The notes: a model not told the origin generated them from the letters alone. Counted from the stretch's first letter, positions 1-13,589 are shown. The stretch: 64,000 nt of DNA from Aquarana catesbeiana (GCF_042186555.1 NC_133326.1:695216700-695280699); one strand, 5' to 3'. Numbers and translations: made by a program.

Positions 1-814
1 CACGATTCCAGTGAGATTCCATATCAAATACAAATGGGGCTACCCCTTTGTTTTCTATTTCTCCTGTCAGGGACAGCGTTAATCCTGTCATACCTTGGAA
101 GTACAATCTACCTTGAAAGTCCTCCACCTGTCCTCCCTGACCCTATTCTGGAAGAGCTACATTTTACATTGGAAGACCTCCATTTGTCATCCCTGACCCC
201 ATACCAAGAAAGTTCATGTAGATGCATAATCTCTCACTCTCCCTTAAAATGTGTCCCTGCCTCGTTGAACCATAGGTTACAAGACCCCCATAAACAAGGC
301 TGATACTCATCTCCATTTTACCCACCACCATCCCTTATGGGCTGACTTTCAGAGATCAAAGCTAAGGATTATGCCTTGTCTTGGAAAAGTGCCATTGTGG
401 CCAAGCTAAAACACTCGTAAAATGTTGCTGCTACTTATAGTAATGCTTCTTACACAATGATTTTTTTTTTCTGCACTTCACTTGTCCAAGTAGTACTATC
501 ACCTTGACAGCTACTCTGCTTGCATTGTGTTACAACTGCTATAGCTGGCCGGCTTATGACTCTCCAATGCATATTCTATGCGATTTTGATGTAAGTGTAA
601 TATTTAATATTTACAGGTTGGATTAGAGTTTGTATGGTTTTACACTATGGTGAGCTTTATATATTTTTGGGGAACTTCCATGAGCAGGATAATCTGAAGG
701 GGGATTTGGTGCCTTACGGGCTCAGTGGAGGGTTTCTGCTGAGACTGTGTTGCGATTGTTGCTGCACCTGTTCTCTGGGAAATACATTTACAGTGGGAGT
801 CTCCATTTTATTTT
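1..814. other. No supported gene
   Basis: The stretch is AT-rich with short open frames only (34-303 and 634-867 on the plus strand). Neither frame shows a recognisable domain, repeat or codon bias. I see nothing I can name before the L1 3' end that begins near 815. Confidence 0.6.
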
Positions 815-2992
815 TAAATGTTTTTATTGAGTTTTCTACAATAATAACAAAAGGTTACATAACATAGACATAATAGACAGTGATGTATGTCAATGAGTAG
901 AGAAGTTTTACATTTATACAGTTGTATAACATTGCAGAATTAGCTAGTAACCAAGTCCAAAGAAAGCATGGAAATTGGGCTCCTCTTGGACGATGGTGTT
1001 GTCCCTGTCTCCCAGGCACCCTTAATGCAAACTAACTGTGCCACGGGACACAGGCAACACCTTCCCATCCTATGTAAAAAAAAAAAAAAAAAAAACATGG
1101 TCACATGTCTACGTTAAAAGTTAAAATCCATACCTCTAGAATATATGTAACCTTGAGAGATTAGACATTAATGCTATTAATATAACATAAGGGAAAATAA
1201 GAATATAAAGAAAAACTAACAACTTGTACCATACTGATATGTGATTGGTCAGAATATTAATGCTTTTTCCTTTCAAGAATCATTTAGTCATCAATAAATG
1301 CTGAATTTATTCATTTAGTCATTAAGCCATCAACCGGATGACAATCCGCCCATGCATTCCAGCAAAAATTAATTTAGGGAGGTTTTGGGACCTCATAGCA
1401 AAATATTTTTCATAAGTGTATTGTGACTTAACTCTATATATTACCTCAGAAACATTAGGGGCCATTGTGGACTTCCATTTGAATGTGATAGTTAATCTTG
1501 CTACTATGAGAGTATGCGTAATCCAGGTTCTAAACTGTGTGGGTACAGTGGGTATACCTATATTAAGTAAAGCCATCTGTGGTGTCGGGAGAATGATCAG
1601 GCCAGTAACCTTAGTGACTAGAGAGAAAACTGCTTTCAAGAAACTTTTTACGCCTTTGCACCTCCAAAGTATATGCAGTATGCCACCTTTTTCCCCACAA
1701 TCTCTCCAACAAGTGGAAGAAGATTCTGGGTATATCTGGGCTAATCTAATTGGAGTCAAATAGGTCCTATATAGTATTTTTAACATTAGCTCCCAGTGGT
1801 TCACACAATGTGAGAAGCAATAATGAGACTGTTTGCCATCCCTTCTGTGTGTAGGTGGAATATAATTCCTTCTCCCAATTTTGCAAGTTGGAAGATTTTT
1901 GAAAGTCACCTTTATATTGGAGGGTATTGTAGAACCATGACAACCCTTTGGGTTTCTCATGATTAGACAGTAGGTCCAAGTTTTTATGTGAACCCTATGT
2001 GTATGTTCGGGTTACTATTGTGAACGTGGGTAATTTGAATATGAGAGAAAGATGTGGGTCTGGGTTGTTTGAATAACATTTCTTTGTAGGTCAGTATCTT
2101 ATCTTGTAACCATGGTTGGATTTTTAAATTAGGTATTGTATACTCGTAGATTTGTAATGGGCAGTCAGTACATTTGTCTAATGTATCAGGGGGTATTATT
2201 GCATGTAGTTTGTTCCATGCTTGTAGTGTGGCGTCTATGGAAGGAAAAGCCCTATAGTTTCGTTTCAGATGAGTCAGATATGATAGCAAAAGAGAGGGTA
2301 AATGTCTATTGCCTACCACGTGTTTTTCAATGTGAACCCATAGTTTATCTGAGTGTGGGTCGAACCAATGCTTTGATCTGGTCTAAAAGGGCCGCATAGT
2401 AGTCATTTTTAAGATTGGGAAAGTTTACTTTCCCTTTAAGCTTATGTTTCAATAGTAAAGGAAATGAGATTCTGGCCATCTTTTTCCCCAAATGAATTGT
2501 CTAAATAATTTTTCTGTAACCCTAAAAAAGTGTTCCGGTATCGTTATTGGTATGGTTCTAAAGTTATATATGATTTTAGGTAATAGTATCATTTTCATAG
2601 CTGCTATTTTCCCCATCCAGGACAGTTCATGACGAGATATATGCTGCAAGTTTTTCTTAAATGTATCAAGCAATTTAGGAAAGTTTGAGTCGTAAGTTGA
2701 AGTTGATGGGGATGATAGTGTTACCCCTAATTATGATAGGTTGTTATTGACCCACTGGTCTTTCAGTTTCCTTGTCAAGCCTATGGGCATGGTAGATGAT
2801 TTTGTTGAATTTAGCTTGTAATAGAATGCCAAACCAAATTTATCTAATAATATTTATACATTTTAAAGAGAAGAAGCCGGATTTGTTAGTGTTAAACCAC
2901 GTCATCGGCAAATAATCCTATTTTGTGGAAATATCCGCCTACTTCAATACCTGAAATTTAGTCACAAGATCTAATGGCCTCCACCAGGGGTT
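815..2992 (-). mobile_element. L1-clade LINE, 5'-truncated (LINE 1)
   Basis: This is the 3' part of an L1-type non-LTR retrotransposon on the minus strand. Its 3' end at about 815-835 carries the AATAAA-type signal seen at every L1 end in this window (plus strand TTTATTGA). Reading leftward from 2992, coding similarity starts abruptly inside the reverse transcriptase at the motif MEPLVEA, followed by GLFADD, and runs to the C-terminal zinc-knuckle region. The 5' half is absent. The right edge abuts the 3' tail of the next L1 at 2993 in the same orientation. An A19 run lies at 1078-1096. Confidence 0.85.
1322..2990 (-). pseudogene. L1 ORF2 fragment (RT thumb to C-terminus)
   Basis: Remnant of the L1 endonuclease/reverse transcriptase protein. 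Open pieces lie at 2449-2673 (contains SWMGKIAAMKMILLPKIIY, the conserved segment after the RT palm), 1984-2319, and 1322-1960 (contains CWRDCGEKGGILHILWRC, the CCHC-like knuckle typical of L1 ORF2 C-termini). The RT box FADDVV is readable near 2905-2925 but lies outside any long open frame. Several frameshifts and stops separate the pieces, and the endonuclease domain and the front of the RT are missing, so no active protein can be made. Confidence 0.85.
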
Positions 2993-5900
2993 CCATTTTT
3001 AATTCCAATAGTTTTTATTGATTTTTCAGTAAATAATTAACAGAGAATAAAGTATAATACATTCAATGAGAGTTGTCACAATTTTTTAACTTTCAAAGGT
3101 TAATGTTGAAGCAAGTATAATTATAAGTATACATCATATTACAACTTGAGGAAATAGATATACCAGGGATGTTACTCACCTCCCCTAGACACCCCCCTGG
3201 GAACTAACTGTGTCCTGTAGGGGGGAGATTTTCACAGCCCAACTATATCCTGTTGAGTCTAGTTTTCAGTCAAAACATAGGTGTATTCCATACTTGCATG
3301 TTGTATCTCTTGCTATGACAACATTTGAACAGAATCGCAAAAGAAATAGTAACAAAACTTTTTAACTCATATCCGCAGTTAGAAAATTATGTCTATTGAC
3401 CATCCGTAATGTATTGACTTGTTGTATATATCAGTGTGCCATATATTATTAGGTTATTTAATTAAGAATATTTAATTATTTAAATTATTTAATTATTTAT
3501 CATTCCCATAGAAGTTAAGATCTAAGTTTTTTGGATACCATGTTAACCAGGAATTCCATACAGTAGAGGCCTGGTTAAAGTTCCCCCTGCTACGAGCAAA
3601 TTGTATCTCATATGCACTGTGTGTAATCATTATGCTTAGGATTTCCACTATTAAGGGTGGGCTAGTCTCCTTCCAATGTCTAACTATAGTGAGTCTAGCT
3701 GCTATAAGTAAATGAGATACTACTGTTCTCAGTGGTGCAGGTATTAATTCTATTCCTAATGACAGAAGTGCCATACCTGGGGTATATGTAGCTTTAGTAC
3801 CTGAGATTTGTTCTATTGTATTGAACACAAGGGTCCAATACCTTTTAAGGCGTGGGCAAGACCACATTATGTGTAGCAATGTACCCCTGTGACCACAGTT
3901 TCTCCAACAATCAGGGGATGCTGCAGTTGCACATTTGGAAATCCTATGTGGGGTGAGATACCACAGCAAAAGTATTTTAAAGTACAATTCCCAAAGGTTA
4001 GCACTTTTTGTGGAATTATATGTAACCTTGAACGCTTTTGTCCACTGTTCTTCTGTGTAGGTCCTCTCTAAGTCCCTTTCCCACGCTATAATATTAGTAG
4101 TTTTGCAGAAGGAATGTTTATCTTGTAGGTACTTATAGAATAATGATGTTCCTTTTTGGGTCGATTTGGTGGTTGTGTAGAAGAAAGCTAATTTCCAAGG
4201 TAGTTGGGTAGTTAGATTGCCACTCTTTTTGTCTAATAGGTGGGATAACTGGATATATTTGTAGAACTCGGAGGCTGGTATGGAATATTCGATCTGTAAT
4301 TATCTAAATGATTTCAGTGTTGGTCCTATAAAGAGGTCCTCTAAAAGGAGTGTTTTACTTGTACACCAAGTAGTTAGTGATAAGTCAGGGATAACATGTT
4401 CCAATGCTGTGATCGGGAATTTTAGGAGAATTTGTGGATCTCCTTGAGATATATTTGTAAGTAAATATTTCCAGGATTTAACAGAAGCCTGTATGGTAGG
4501 TGCACACGGCGATGTTTTTGTATAGTGATGTGGACTGGAAATCAGGTAGTTATATAGGTTCCCCCCTTTAATTTGTGCGCTTTCTAGATCCGACCATAAT
4601 GTGGTGGTGTTTTGAGGGAACCAATCCATTACTTGAGTAAGTATGGTAGCTACATAATAATCTTTTATAGATACATGTCCTATCTCCCCCCATCTGTTTA
4701 ATTTTAATAAGTTTGTTGAAAGCACAACGTGCTTTTTTACCTGCCCACAAATACCTGTCGACTGTGAGTTGAGCTTATTGGAAGAAGGAATGTGGAACAG
4801 GTATTGGTAAGGTCCTAAATAGATATAGAAATTGTGGTAGAATTTGCATTTTAAATGCTGCCAGTCTGCCTGACCATGATAGTTCGAACTTTTGCAGTTT
4901 GTCAAGTTTGTATTTTAAGGAATCTAAGAATGGGGTGTAGTTTTCTTTAACCAATTCTGAGGTTTTAGGTGTAAGAGTAATCCCTAGGTATGCAATTCCC
5001 TTTTCTTTCCATCTATATGGGAACTTAGAAGTAATGTTTTGTCTCACTTTTTCTGTAAGACCCATACCCAGTAGGTAGGATTTGGTGCCATTTACTTTAT
5101 AGTAAGATATAGCATTAAATAAATGTAGAGCATCATGAACCGAAGCCAGAGAGGACGGTATGTCTGTAAGAATCAAAATTATATCGTCCGCAAATAGACT
5201 TATGGTATGCATTTTGTTCCCGCTTATCAATCCTTTAATTTTGGGGTGTTGACGGATATATGCTGCCAAGGGTTCCATTAAGAGATTAAAAATTAATGGG
5301 GATAGTGGGCACCCTTGGCGTGTCCCAAATGGAGTTGAGAGCATACCAGATATGTAAACCTGTGCTGACGGTGTTGTGTAAAGTGCCATAATAGCTTGAT
5401 ATATTTGGCCCACGAAACCAAACTTAGTCAAAACGTGTTCTAGGTATGTACAGTGGATCCTATCGAACGCCTTCTCTGCATCCAAAGCAAGGAGCAGAGA
5501 AGGCGTTCCAGTCCTGTTGGCTGAATATATAAGATTGATCAAGCGTCTGGTTGCATCCGCTGTTTGGCGTCCCTTGGTGAAACCAGATTGATCAGGATGA
5601 ATTAAAGATGGCAGGAGTTCAACTATTCTACTGGCTATTAGTTTGGCATATAATTTTAAATCATTGTTAAGTAATGATATTGGGCAGAAGTTTTGTGGGG
5701 TGTCTGGGTCCTTCCCTGGCTTCGGCAATGCTACAATCATCGCTTTCAACATTTCAGAGGGGAATGAGGAGGTGGAGGCAGCTTGGTTAAATATTTCAGT
5801 GAGTCTAGGTGACAATATTTCCTTAAACGCTTGGAAATATTCTCCTGTAAATCCGTCAGGTCCAGGAGATTTATTTTTTGGTAATGAATCTATCCCTTGA

Positions 5901-7594
5901 GACACTTCTTGTGTCGTGAAAGGGGAGTTCAATGTTTCAATTTGGTTTTCTGTGAGATGAGGTAAATTTATTTTGCTGAGAAATTTGGAGATAGAATCGG
6001 TTGATGGTTGAGTTACTTGAGGATCTTTTTTTAGGTTATATAAAGACCCGTAGTAAGTGCTAAAGGCGTCTGCTATTGCCTGGGGATGGTATCATTTTTT
6101 CTGAGTTTCTGGGTGAATAATGCAGGGAATTTTAGATTTATGTCTAATGCCTCCTAACCGAGTTGCTAATAATTTCCCTGCCTTATTTCCAGTGGCGTAA
6201 TATGTCATTTTTAACCTTCTGGAAGATTTCTCAAAATCATCCAGCAGTATAAGCCGTAAGTCATGTCTTAGCTTGGTTATTTCTTCGGTTATCCTATTAT
6301 TGAAATTGGCTTTGTTTTGTTCTTCTAATGTTTGGATTTGCTTGGAAATATCCAATATGCGCTGCCCCCTCTTCCTCTTAGCCCTGGCCCCTAGTTTTAT
6401 TAGAAGACCCCTCATAAACGCCTTATGCGTATTCCATGTAACAAAAGGGTCATTAACTGAACCTACATTATGTTCAAAAAATTCTTCCAGATCCCTTTGT
6501 AAGGCAGACCTGGAAGGATCATCCTGAAATAGGTGTGGGTTGGATCTCCAAATAAAGGTGGCACTGTTAGCGGATTTATCATCCACCAGCAGTGAGACTG
6601 ACGCGTGATCCGACCAGGTAATGCTATTAATTTGCAATGCTTTAATTTTGGTTAACAACCATCTATCTGTCAAAAAAAGATCTAGTCTAGAATACATTTT
6701 GTGGCTAGCTGAAAAGAAGGAGTAGTCCCTTTCTGAAGCATGAAGACATGTCCATGCATCATATATATCATACGTCTTCAAAAGGGGTTGAAGTGTTTGG
6801 GGTTTCCTCTTAGTTATTGAGCTAGAATCCATGCTAGAATCCGGTGGTAGGTTAAAGCCTCCTCAGAGAATCAGGTGTTCCTTCTGTATTCGCAGCACTT
6901 TTTTCAATAGTTTATGAAGAAAGCGGGTCTGGTGAGTGTTAGGGGCATATAAGTTCACCACTGTGTAAGTGGTATTATTGATATCACATATTAAAATGAG
7001 GTATCTGCCTTGTGCATCTTGTATTTCCTCATGGAGGTGAAAGGCTACTGTGTCTTTTATTGCTGTGAGGACTCCTCTTCTTTTGGTATTAGAGTTTGCA
7101 AAAAATATGTGCGGGAATTTAGGATGAGAGCATGTAGGTTGAGCCTGCTTTTTGAAATGTGTCTCCTGTAAACAGAATATGTCCCCTTTATGTTGAATCG
7201 CTTCTGTCCACATGGATCTGCGTTTGGCCGGATGGTTAAGGCCTCTAGCATTGACTGTGAGAAAAGTTATAGGCATCTGTTGAGAGTAGGATTGGGTGCG
7301 TAATGAGGTATGTGTATATAACACTTACATTTGATGGTTAGCTTGTCAGGATGTATCTTGATGCGACTGAAGAATGGGAGGATGAGGTTGCAGTAGTTCT
7401 GCTGTACGGCTTGGTCAATCTTGAGGGATGTAGCAAAGTTCTGCGGCTGCGGATATAACTGGTAAACAACTAAAAAGAAAAAAAAAGGTAAAGTAGAACA
7501 AGAAACAGTAAATAGGTCCTTACGACCTGGGTGTGACAATAAGTCACTCATGTTGTAATCTGGGGTTATACCAAATTTCATTTCAGCTTAACAG
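2993..7594 (-). mobile_element. L1-clade LINE (LINE 2), long but broken
   Basis: Minus-strand L1 with its 3' end at 2993-3030 (plus strand TTTTTATTGATTTTT, an AATAAA signal when read on the minus strand). ORF2 runs from 7276 back to 3493. About 320 bp of sequence upstream of ORF2 is present, and the left terminal repeat of a hAT element begins at 7595, so ORF1 and the 5' UTR are missing. I could not identify target-site duplications. The 3' end lies directly against the broken RT of LINE 1, and which copy came first is not resolved. Confidence 0.85.
3493..7276 (-). pseudogene. L1 ORF2 (endonuclease-reverse transcriptase), inactivated
   Basis: The likely start is the ATG at 7276, giving MPITFLTVNARGLNHP, the usual beginning of an APE-type endonuclease. 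QETHFKK supplies the catalytic Glu region. The frame stays the same from 7324 to 4775 apart from in-frame TGA codons at about 6863 (next to GGFN, where GGDFN is expected) and 6092. RT boxes are clear: SPGPDGFTGEYF, LDAEKAFDRI, GTRQGCPLSPLIF and LFADDIIL. Downstream pieces at 4300-4905 and 3493-3987 lie in shifted frames. The latter holds the C-terminal knuckle (CWRNCGHRGTLLHIMWSC). At least one frameshift near 4800-4900 plus the stops make it non-functional. Confidence 0.9.
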
Positions 7595-7845
7595 TAGGGA
7601 TGAGCCGAACACCCAGAACCTGCGAACGGACCGAAAGTTCGCACGAACGTTAGAACCCCATTGACGTCTATGGGACTCGAACGTTCGAAATCAAAAGTGC
7701 TCATTTTAAAAACTAATTTGCATGGTATTGTCCTAAAAAGGGTTTGGGGACCCGGGTCCTACCCCAGGGGACATGTATCAATGCAAAAAAAACTTTTAAA
7801 AAGGGCTGTTTTTTCGGGAGCAGTGATTTTAATGATGCGTAGCCT

Positions 7846-8611
7846 CCCTGGCGGTATTCCCGAGTGTGGCTTGGGGTTAAAATTCAGTACCATTAGCGGT
7901 AACCCCGAGCCACACTCGGGATCGCATTGCAGGATCCTGGGGCGGCTTTACTTACCTTGTCCCCGGGATCCTGCGATGTCCCCCGCAGTGTCCGAGGGCT
8001 CCGTCCTCCTCCGAAGCCTCTCTGTGCCAGGCTCCGTTCCCTGCGAGCGGCGCGACGCACGGGGGCGGAGCCTGGCGGCAAATTCAAAAAAAGTAAAAAA
8101 TCATAACACATACAGTACTGTAATCTTACAGATTACAGTACTGTATGAAATGATTTCACATCCCTTTTGTCCCCAGTGCTCTGGCCCATGCCCTGCATGC
8201 AGTTTTACATGATATACACTGTTCTTTCTGCCTGGAAACTGGAGATTGTCCATAGCAACCAAAAAGTGTCCCTTTACGTCAAAAGTGGCTTTAGACCAGC
8301 TAGAAAACAGCGATAGTAAATTAGAACACTTGCAGAATTGAGCGATAGTGAATTGTGGGGAAATTTATTTTATTACTATTTTTTTAAATTTTTTTTAATT
8401 ATGTATTTTTATTTATTATATTATAATTTATGTTTTTGTGTTTCAAACTTTATCATACCCGGGATATCTACTAGACTCTGGTTTGGACAGATTTAAGTGT
8501 GTTATTGTTAAGATTTACAGACCTACAATATAAAACGCCAAATTTCCATGCAAAATAATTGTACCGCTTTCAGCACCTAAAATCCGAAAGAATCATACCG
8601 CCAGGGAGGTT
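7846..8611. mobile_element. MITE with CCTCCCTGGCGGT ends, TTAA target type
   Basis: Terminal inverted repeats are GCCTCCCTGGCGGTAT near 7849 and ATACCGCCAGGGAGG ending near 8608, with TTAA following the right end. The related hAT copy at 42610-42640 lacks this block and reads AAGCTTAAAGTG at the same place. That is the empty site and shows insertion at TTAA; the left copy of the target has decayed to CGTA. The interior holds an inverted pair near the left end (CCCGAGTGTGGCTTGGGGTT against AACCCCGAGCCACACTCGGG) and an AT-rich right half. No coding capacity. Confidence 0.8.
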
Positions 8612-9339
8612 AAAGTAAAAAAAAAAAAAAGTGAAATATTCCTTTAAATATCGTACCTGAGGGGTGTCTATAGAATGCCTGTAAACTGACGCGTGTTTCC
8701 CGTGTTTAGAACAGTCCCTGCACCAAATGTCATTTTTAAAGGAAAAAATCTCATTTAAAACTGCTTGCGGGTTTAATGTCATGTCGGGTCCTGGCAATAT
8801 GGATGAAAATCAGTGAGACAAACGGCATGGGTACCCCCCAGTCCATTACCAGGCCCTTTGGGTCTTGTATGGATATTAAGGGGAACCCCACACCCAAATT
8901 AAAATAAGGAAAGGTGTGGGGCCACCAGGCCCTATATACTCTGAACAGCAGTATACAGGCGGTGCAAACAAGACAGGGACTGTAGACTTGTTGTTAAGTA
9001 GAATCTCTTTGTAATTTTGAACGGGTACATTTTTAACGTGTTTAGCTCCAGCCAAAAAATCTTTTTTAAGCTTTTTGAAAAACATAGGGAAGGGTTATCA
9101 CCCCTGTGACATTTGTTTTGCTGTCTTTCCTCCTCTTCAGAAGATTTCACCTCACTTTTTGTCCCAATGGATTGGAAAGCATCAGTGGAAAGGAGAAATG
9201 TTTTTCCCATATTAACTCTTACAGGAGAGAATTTCCCTTCCTAGGGGTAGATTTCATCTTACTTCCTGTTGTCTCCTTCCGTTTGCAAGTAGGAGTCGTT
9301 TGTAAGTTAGTTGTTTGAAAGTAGGGTCCTGCCCTATAT

Positions 9340-10190
9340 ACTCAGCAGAAATTTGGGCCTTAGGTGTTGCTGTGGCCACAACACTGTAAGCCCTCACAGG
9401 GCCCTGCTGTGAAATATTAGATCAAGAATTGTAATTACATGCCCCTGTTGAACAGGAGCTGAAAAATTAGGCCTTAGGCACTGGTGCTGGTGCCACAACA
9501 CTGCAACCCCTCACAGACACTCTAGTTGGAGCGCAGGAACGAGCCCTGCTGCAAAGTATTGCATCAAAAATTGTAATTACACGCCCCTGTTAAACAAGGG
9601 CTGAAAAATTGGGCCTTAGGCACTGGTGCTGGTGCCACAACACTGCAACCCCTCACAGACACTCTAGTTGGAACGCAAGAACGAGCCCTGCTGCAAAGTA
9701 TTGCATCAAAAATTGTAATTACACGCCCCTGTTAAACAGGGGCAGAAAAAATGGGCCTTAGGCACTGGTGCTGGTGCCACAACACTGCAACCCCTCACAG
9801 ACACTCTAGTTGGAACGCAGGAACGAGCCCTGCTGCAAAGTATTGCATCAAAAATTGTAATTACACGCCCCTGTTAAACAGGGGCTGAAAAAATGCGTCT
9901 TAGGCACTGGTGCTGGTGCTACAACACTGCAACCCCTCACAGACACTCTAGTTGGAACGCAGGAACGAGCCCTGCTGCAAAGTATTGCATCAAAAATTGT
10001 AATTACACGCCCCTGTTAAACAGGGGCAGAAAAAATGGGCCTTAGGCACTGGTGCTGGTGCCACAACACTGCAACCCCTCACAGACACTCTAGTTGGAAT
10101 GCAGGAACGAGCCCTGCTGCAAAGTATTATATCAAAAATTGTAATTACACACCCCTGTTAAACAGGGGCTGAAAAATTGTGCCTTAGGCA
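9340..10190. repeat. Tandem array, about 141-bp unit, 6 copies
   Basis: Units start at GGCACTGGTGCTGGTGCC near 9477, 9617, 9759, 9902, 10043 and 10183, a period of 140-143 bp, with a diverged unit before them from about 9340. Each unit ends with GTTAAACAGGGGC. The array lies between the hAT left arm and the 3' end of the transposase gene, so it is probably a subterminal array of the transposon rather than host satellite. Confidence 0.9.
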
Positions 10191-10330
10191 CTGGTGGTGG
10201 CGCCCAGAACCAAAAATGTTCTTACAAGCTATCAGCGTGATGATTGAGGAGGAAGAGGATAATTACTCAGGGATAGTAACTCAGCATCAGCATAGGCAGT
10301 CTTTGAAGGGATCTGAGATTTCAAAAAAAA

Positions 10331-13300
10331 TTATTCGGTTACATCAGCATCAGGTGCTTGGTAGCTGGTGGTGATCCAAGACTGATTCATTTTTATGAAG
10401 GTCAGTCGATCGACCGAGTCAGTGGACAGACGCACCCTGTGATCGGTTACCACGCCTCCAGCAGCACTGAATGTGCGTTCCAAAAGAACGCTGGATGCAG
10501 GACAGACCAGTAGCTTAGTTGCATACTGTGCAAGCTCTGGCCAGTGATCCATCCTCAAGACCCAGTAACCCAGAGGATTTTCGGTGGGAAAGGTGTCCAA
10601 GTCTGATCTTGCCCCTAGGTATTCCTGCACCATGTAAAACAGACGCTGGCGATGGTTGCTGGAACCGATCATACCTTGGGGCTGCGGACCAAAAAATTGT
10701 CTGAACGCATCGGTCAGATGACCACCTTCTCCACCGCTCCGTCTTTGACTGACCGAAGCCTCAGCAACACATTGTCCAGAAACAGGAGTTTGTAACCTCC
10801 CAGTCTCTGGGAACGCGTTGCACAGACCTTTCTGCAAGGCCTCCCGAAGATGTTTCATCCTCTGCTCCCTCTGCGATGGCAAGATAAGGTCCACAACCTT
10901 ACCCTTGTAACGTGGATCAAGGAGGGTTGCCAGCCAGTATTGGTCCTTCTCCTTGATACCACAAATACGAGGATCCTTACGCAGGCTTTGCAGGATCAGG
11001 GAGGCCATGCAGCGTAGGTTTGCTGAGGCATTCGGTCCGGAGTCCTCTGGGTCACTAAGGACGACATGGTCCGCAGCCACCTCCTCCCAGCCACGTACAA
11101 GTCCATGTGTTTCTTGGGACTGATCCCTTAAAGACTGCTGCTGATGCTGAGTGCCAGGCTCCACCTCCATACTGACACAATCTTCCTCCTCCTCCTCCTC
11201 GTCCTCTTCCTGTGTGATCGGCGGGCACGCAGGAACACTGTCTGGATAAAGGGGGCCTCTGTTCTGCCTCAAGTGCCCTGTCCATTATTCCACGCAGCGT
11301 ATGCTCCAACAGGTGGACAAGGGGGACAGTGTCACTGATGCATGCACTGTCACTGCTCACCATCCTCGTGGCCTTCTCAAATGGTGACAGGACAGTGCAT
11401 GCATCCCTGATCATGGCCCACTGGCGTGGGGAAAAAAAAACAAGCTCCCCTGACCCTGTCCTGGTGCCATAGTCGCACAGGTACTCATTGATGGCCCTCT
11501 GCTGCGTGTGCAGCTGCTGCAGCATGGCCAACGTTGAGTTCCACCTGGTGGGCATGTCACAGATTAGGCGGTTCTTGGGCAGGTTAAACTCCTTTTGGAG
11601 GTCCGTCAGCCGAGCACTGGCATTATATGACCGGTGGAAATGCACACAGACTTTCCTGGCCTGCCTCAGGACATCCTGTAAGCCCGGGTACCTGCCCAAG
11701 AACCGCTGCACCACCAAGTTAAGGACGTGAGCCAAACAGGGCACATGGGTCATTTGTCCCTGTCGGAGGGCAGAGAGGAGGTTGGTGCCATTGTCGCAAA
11801 CCACCATTCCTGCCTTAAGTTGGCGTGGCGTCAACCACCTCTGAACCTGCCCCTGCAGAGCTGACAGAACCTCTGCCCCAGTGTGGCTCCTGTCCCCCAA
11901 GCACACCAGCTCAAGCACCGCATGGCATCTTTTGGCCTGAGTACTTGCGTAGCCCCTTGAACGACTACGGAGCACCGCTGGTTCTGAGGAAGAGGCCATG
12001 GAGGAAGAAGAAGAGGAGGGGGTGGAGGAGAGAGGTGTGTCACAATCATTAGCATTTTGGAGGCGTGGTGGCGGAACAACCTCCAACACTACTGCACCTT
12101 GTCCTGCATCCTTCCCAGCTGCCAGCAGAGTCACCCAATGCGCCGTGAAACTTAGGTAACGTCCCTGTCCATGCCTGCTGGACCATGAGTCAGCGGTAAT
12201 ATGCACCTTACCGCTGACCGCCCTGTCCAGCGAGGCATGGACATTGCCTTCCACATGCTGGTAGAGAGCTGGAATCGCCTTCCGTGAGAAAAAGTTTCGT
12301 TTGGGTACCTGCCACTGAGGAACCACACATTCCACAAACTCACGGAAGGGGGCAGAGTCTACCAACTGAAAAGGCAGCAGTTGAAGTGCTAGCAATTTTG
12401 CCAAGCTAGCATTCAACCGCTGGGCATGTGGATGGCTGGGAGCAAACTTCTTTCGGCGGTGCAGCAGCTGGTGCAGGGAAATTTGCCTGGTACAATCTGA
12501 CGACGGTGTACCGAAAGCAGATTGCCCACAAGTACTTGGCTGTGACACACCTAATTCTACACCTTCATTCCTCTCAGTGCAGGTCTCAGAGAGGACTGAA
12601 GGTCTAGTGGGGTTGGAAATCTCAGCTGATGAGGAGCAAGGAGAGGTCCTCTTTGTTCTTTGGTGTGGGTCTTTTAGATACGCTTGCCAACGAACTGCAT
12701 GGCAGGTCAACATATGTCTGGTCAAGCATGTGGTACCTAAGCGGGAGATGTTTTGGCCACGCGAGATACGCTTGAGACATATGTTGCAAATAGCAGCGGT
12801 GCGATCTGATGCACTCGTCTCAAAAAAGGCCCACACCAAAGAACTTTTTGAATAACGCGCAGAGACTGCAGCGCCCTGCACATGTGGAGCTTTGGGGTGT
12901 GATGCAGTCAATGTGCTGCCCTTAGGCTGGCCCCTGGAGGGCATCCTGCCTCGTTGGTGATGAGCCGCCTCCTCCTCCTCCTCCTCCTCCTCTCTCCTAT
13001 CAGGCACCCACGTTGAGTCAGTGACCTCATCATCCCCTCCCTCCTCATCACTGGAGCAAACCTGGCAGTATGCTGCAGCAGGGGGAGCATGACTGCCAGA
13101 TTGCTGTCCTTCTTGGGCACCCCCTCTGTCCGTGCTCATGTTACTGCCTTCATCGAGCTCAGTATCATCATCAGAGCCTTCCAAACGCTGGGCATCCTCC
13201 TGGAGCATGTACCCAACACTGTGGTCAAACAGTTCGAGGGACTCCTGAGGAGGACATGGTGGGGCTAGGGAAGGAGTCACTGATGACATTGAGCCGAGGG

Positions 13301-13589
13301 AAGAGGCCGCTGCTTTGCCAGACAAAGTACCCTGGGCATGGGTGAGAGAGGATGAGGAGGATGAGGATGGCTTGGTCATCCACTCGACCAAGTCTTCCGC
13401 ATGTTGCGGCTCAACATGGCCAGCTGCCGAAAAAAAGGCCAAGCGTGTCCCATGGCCACGTGCTGATGAGGATGCACCGTCTCCACGACCAGCACTAGAC
13501 ACAGAGCCTGCTTGCCCTCTCTTATTGGCTTGTGACTGTCTGCCTCTCCTTCTTGGCCTTCCAGACATACTAATGGCCTGTAGCTGCAC
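10331..13589 (-). pseudogene. hAT transposase (BED finger, RNase H-like, dimerisation domain), frameshifted
   Basis: Read on the minus strand, this is an Ac/ZBED-like hAT transposase in two overlapping frames, 13589-11055 and 11272-10331. Order of parts: a basic N-terminus (SGRPRRRGRQ), acidic Ser/Glu-rich linker, BED-type zinc finger (SSLVWAFFE, CNICLKRISRG, then H-x4-H in RHMLTCH), RNase H-like core with first Asp in HITADSWSS and second in VVCDNGTNLL, CLAHVLNLVV, TRWNSTLAML, and the C-terminal hATC domain with CPASSVLLERTFSAAGG. The frames must join near 11270-11300, so a single frameshift in the acidic insertion loop separates the catalytic core from the dimerisation domain. Most key residues survive, suggesting recent decay. 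Confidence 0.92.

Noticed and set aside
34..303. 89-codon frame at the left edge
   Set aside because: The hydrophobic start looks like a signal peptide, but there is no family resemblance and the surrounding sequence is non-coding.
7661..8212. 183-codon plus-strand frame
   Set aside because: Crosses the hAT left arm and the MITE border at 7846, so it cannot be a single gene.
9340..10190. CRISPR-like regular repeats
   Set aside because: Whole 141-bp units are tandem with no unique spacers, inside a hAT element of an animal genome.
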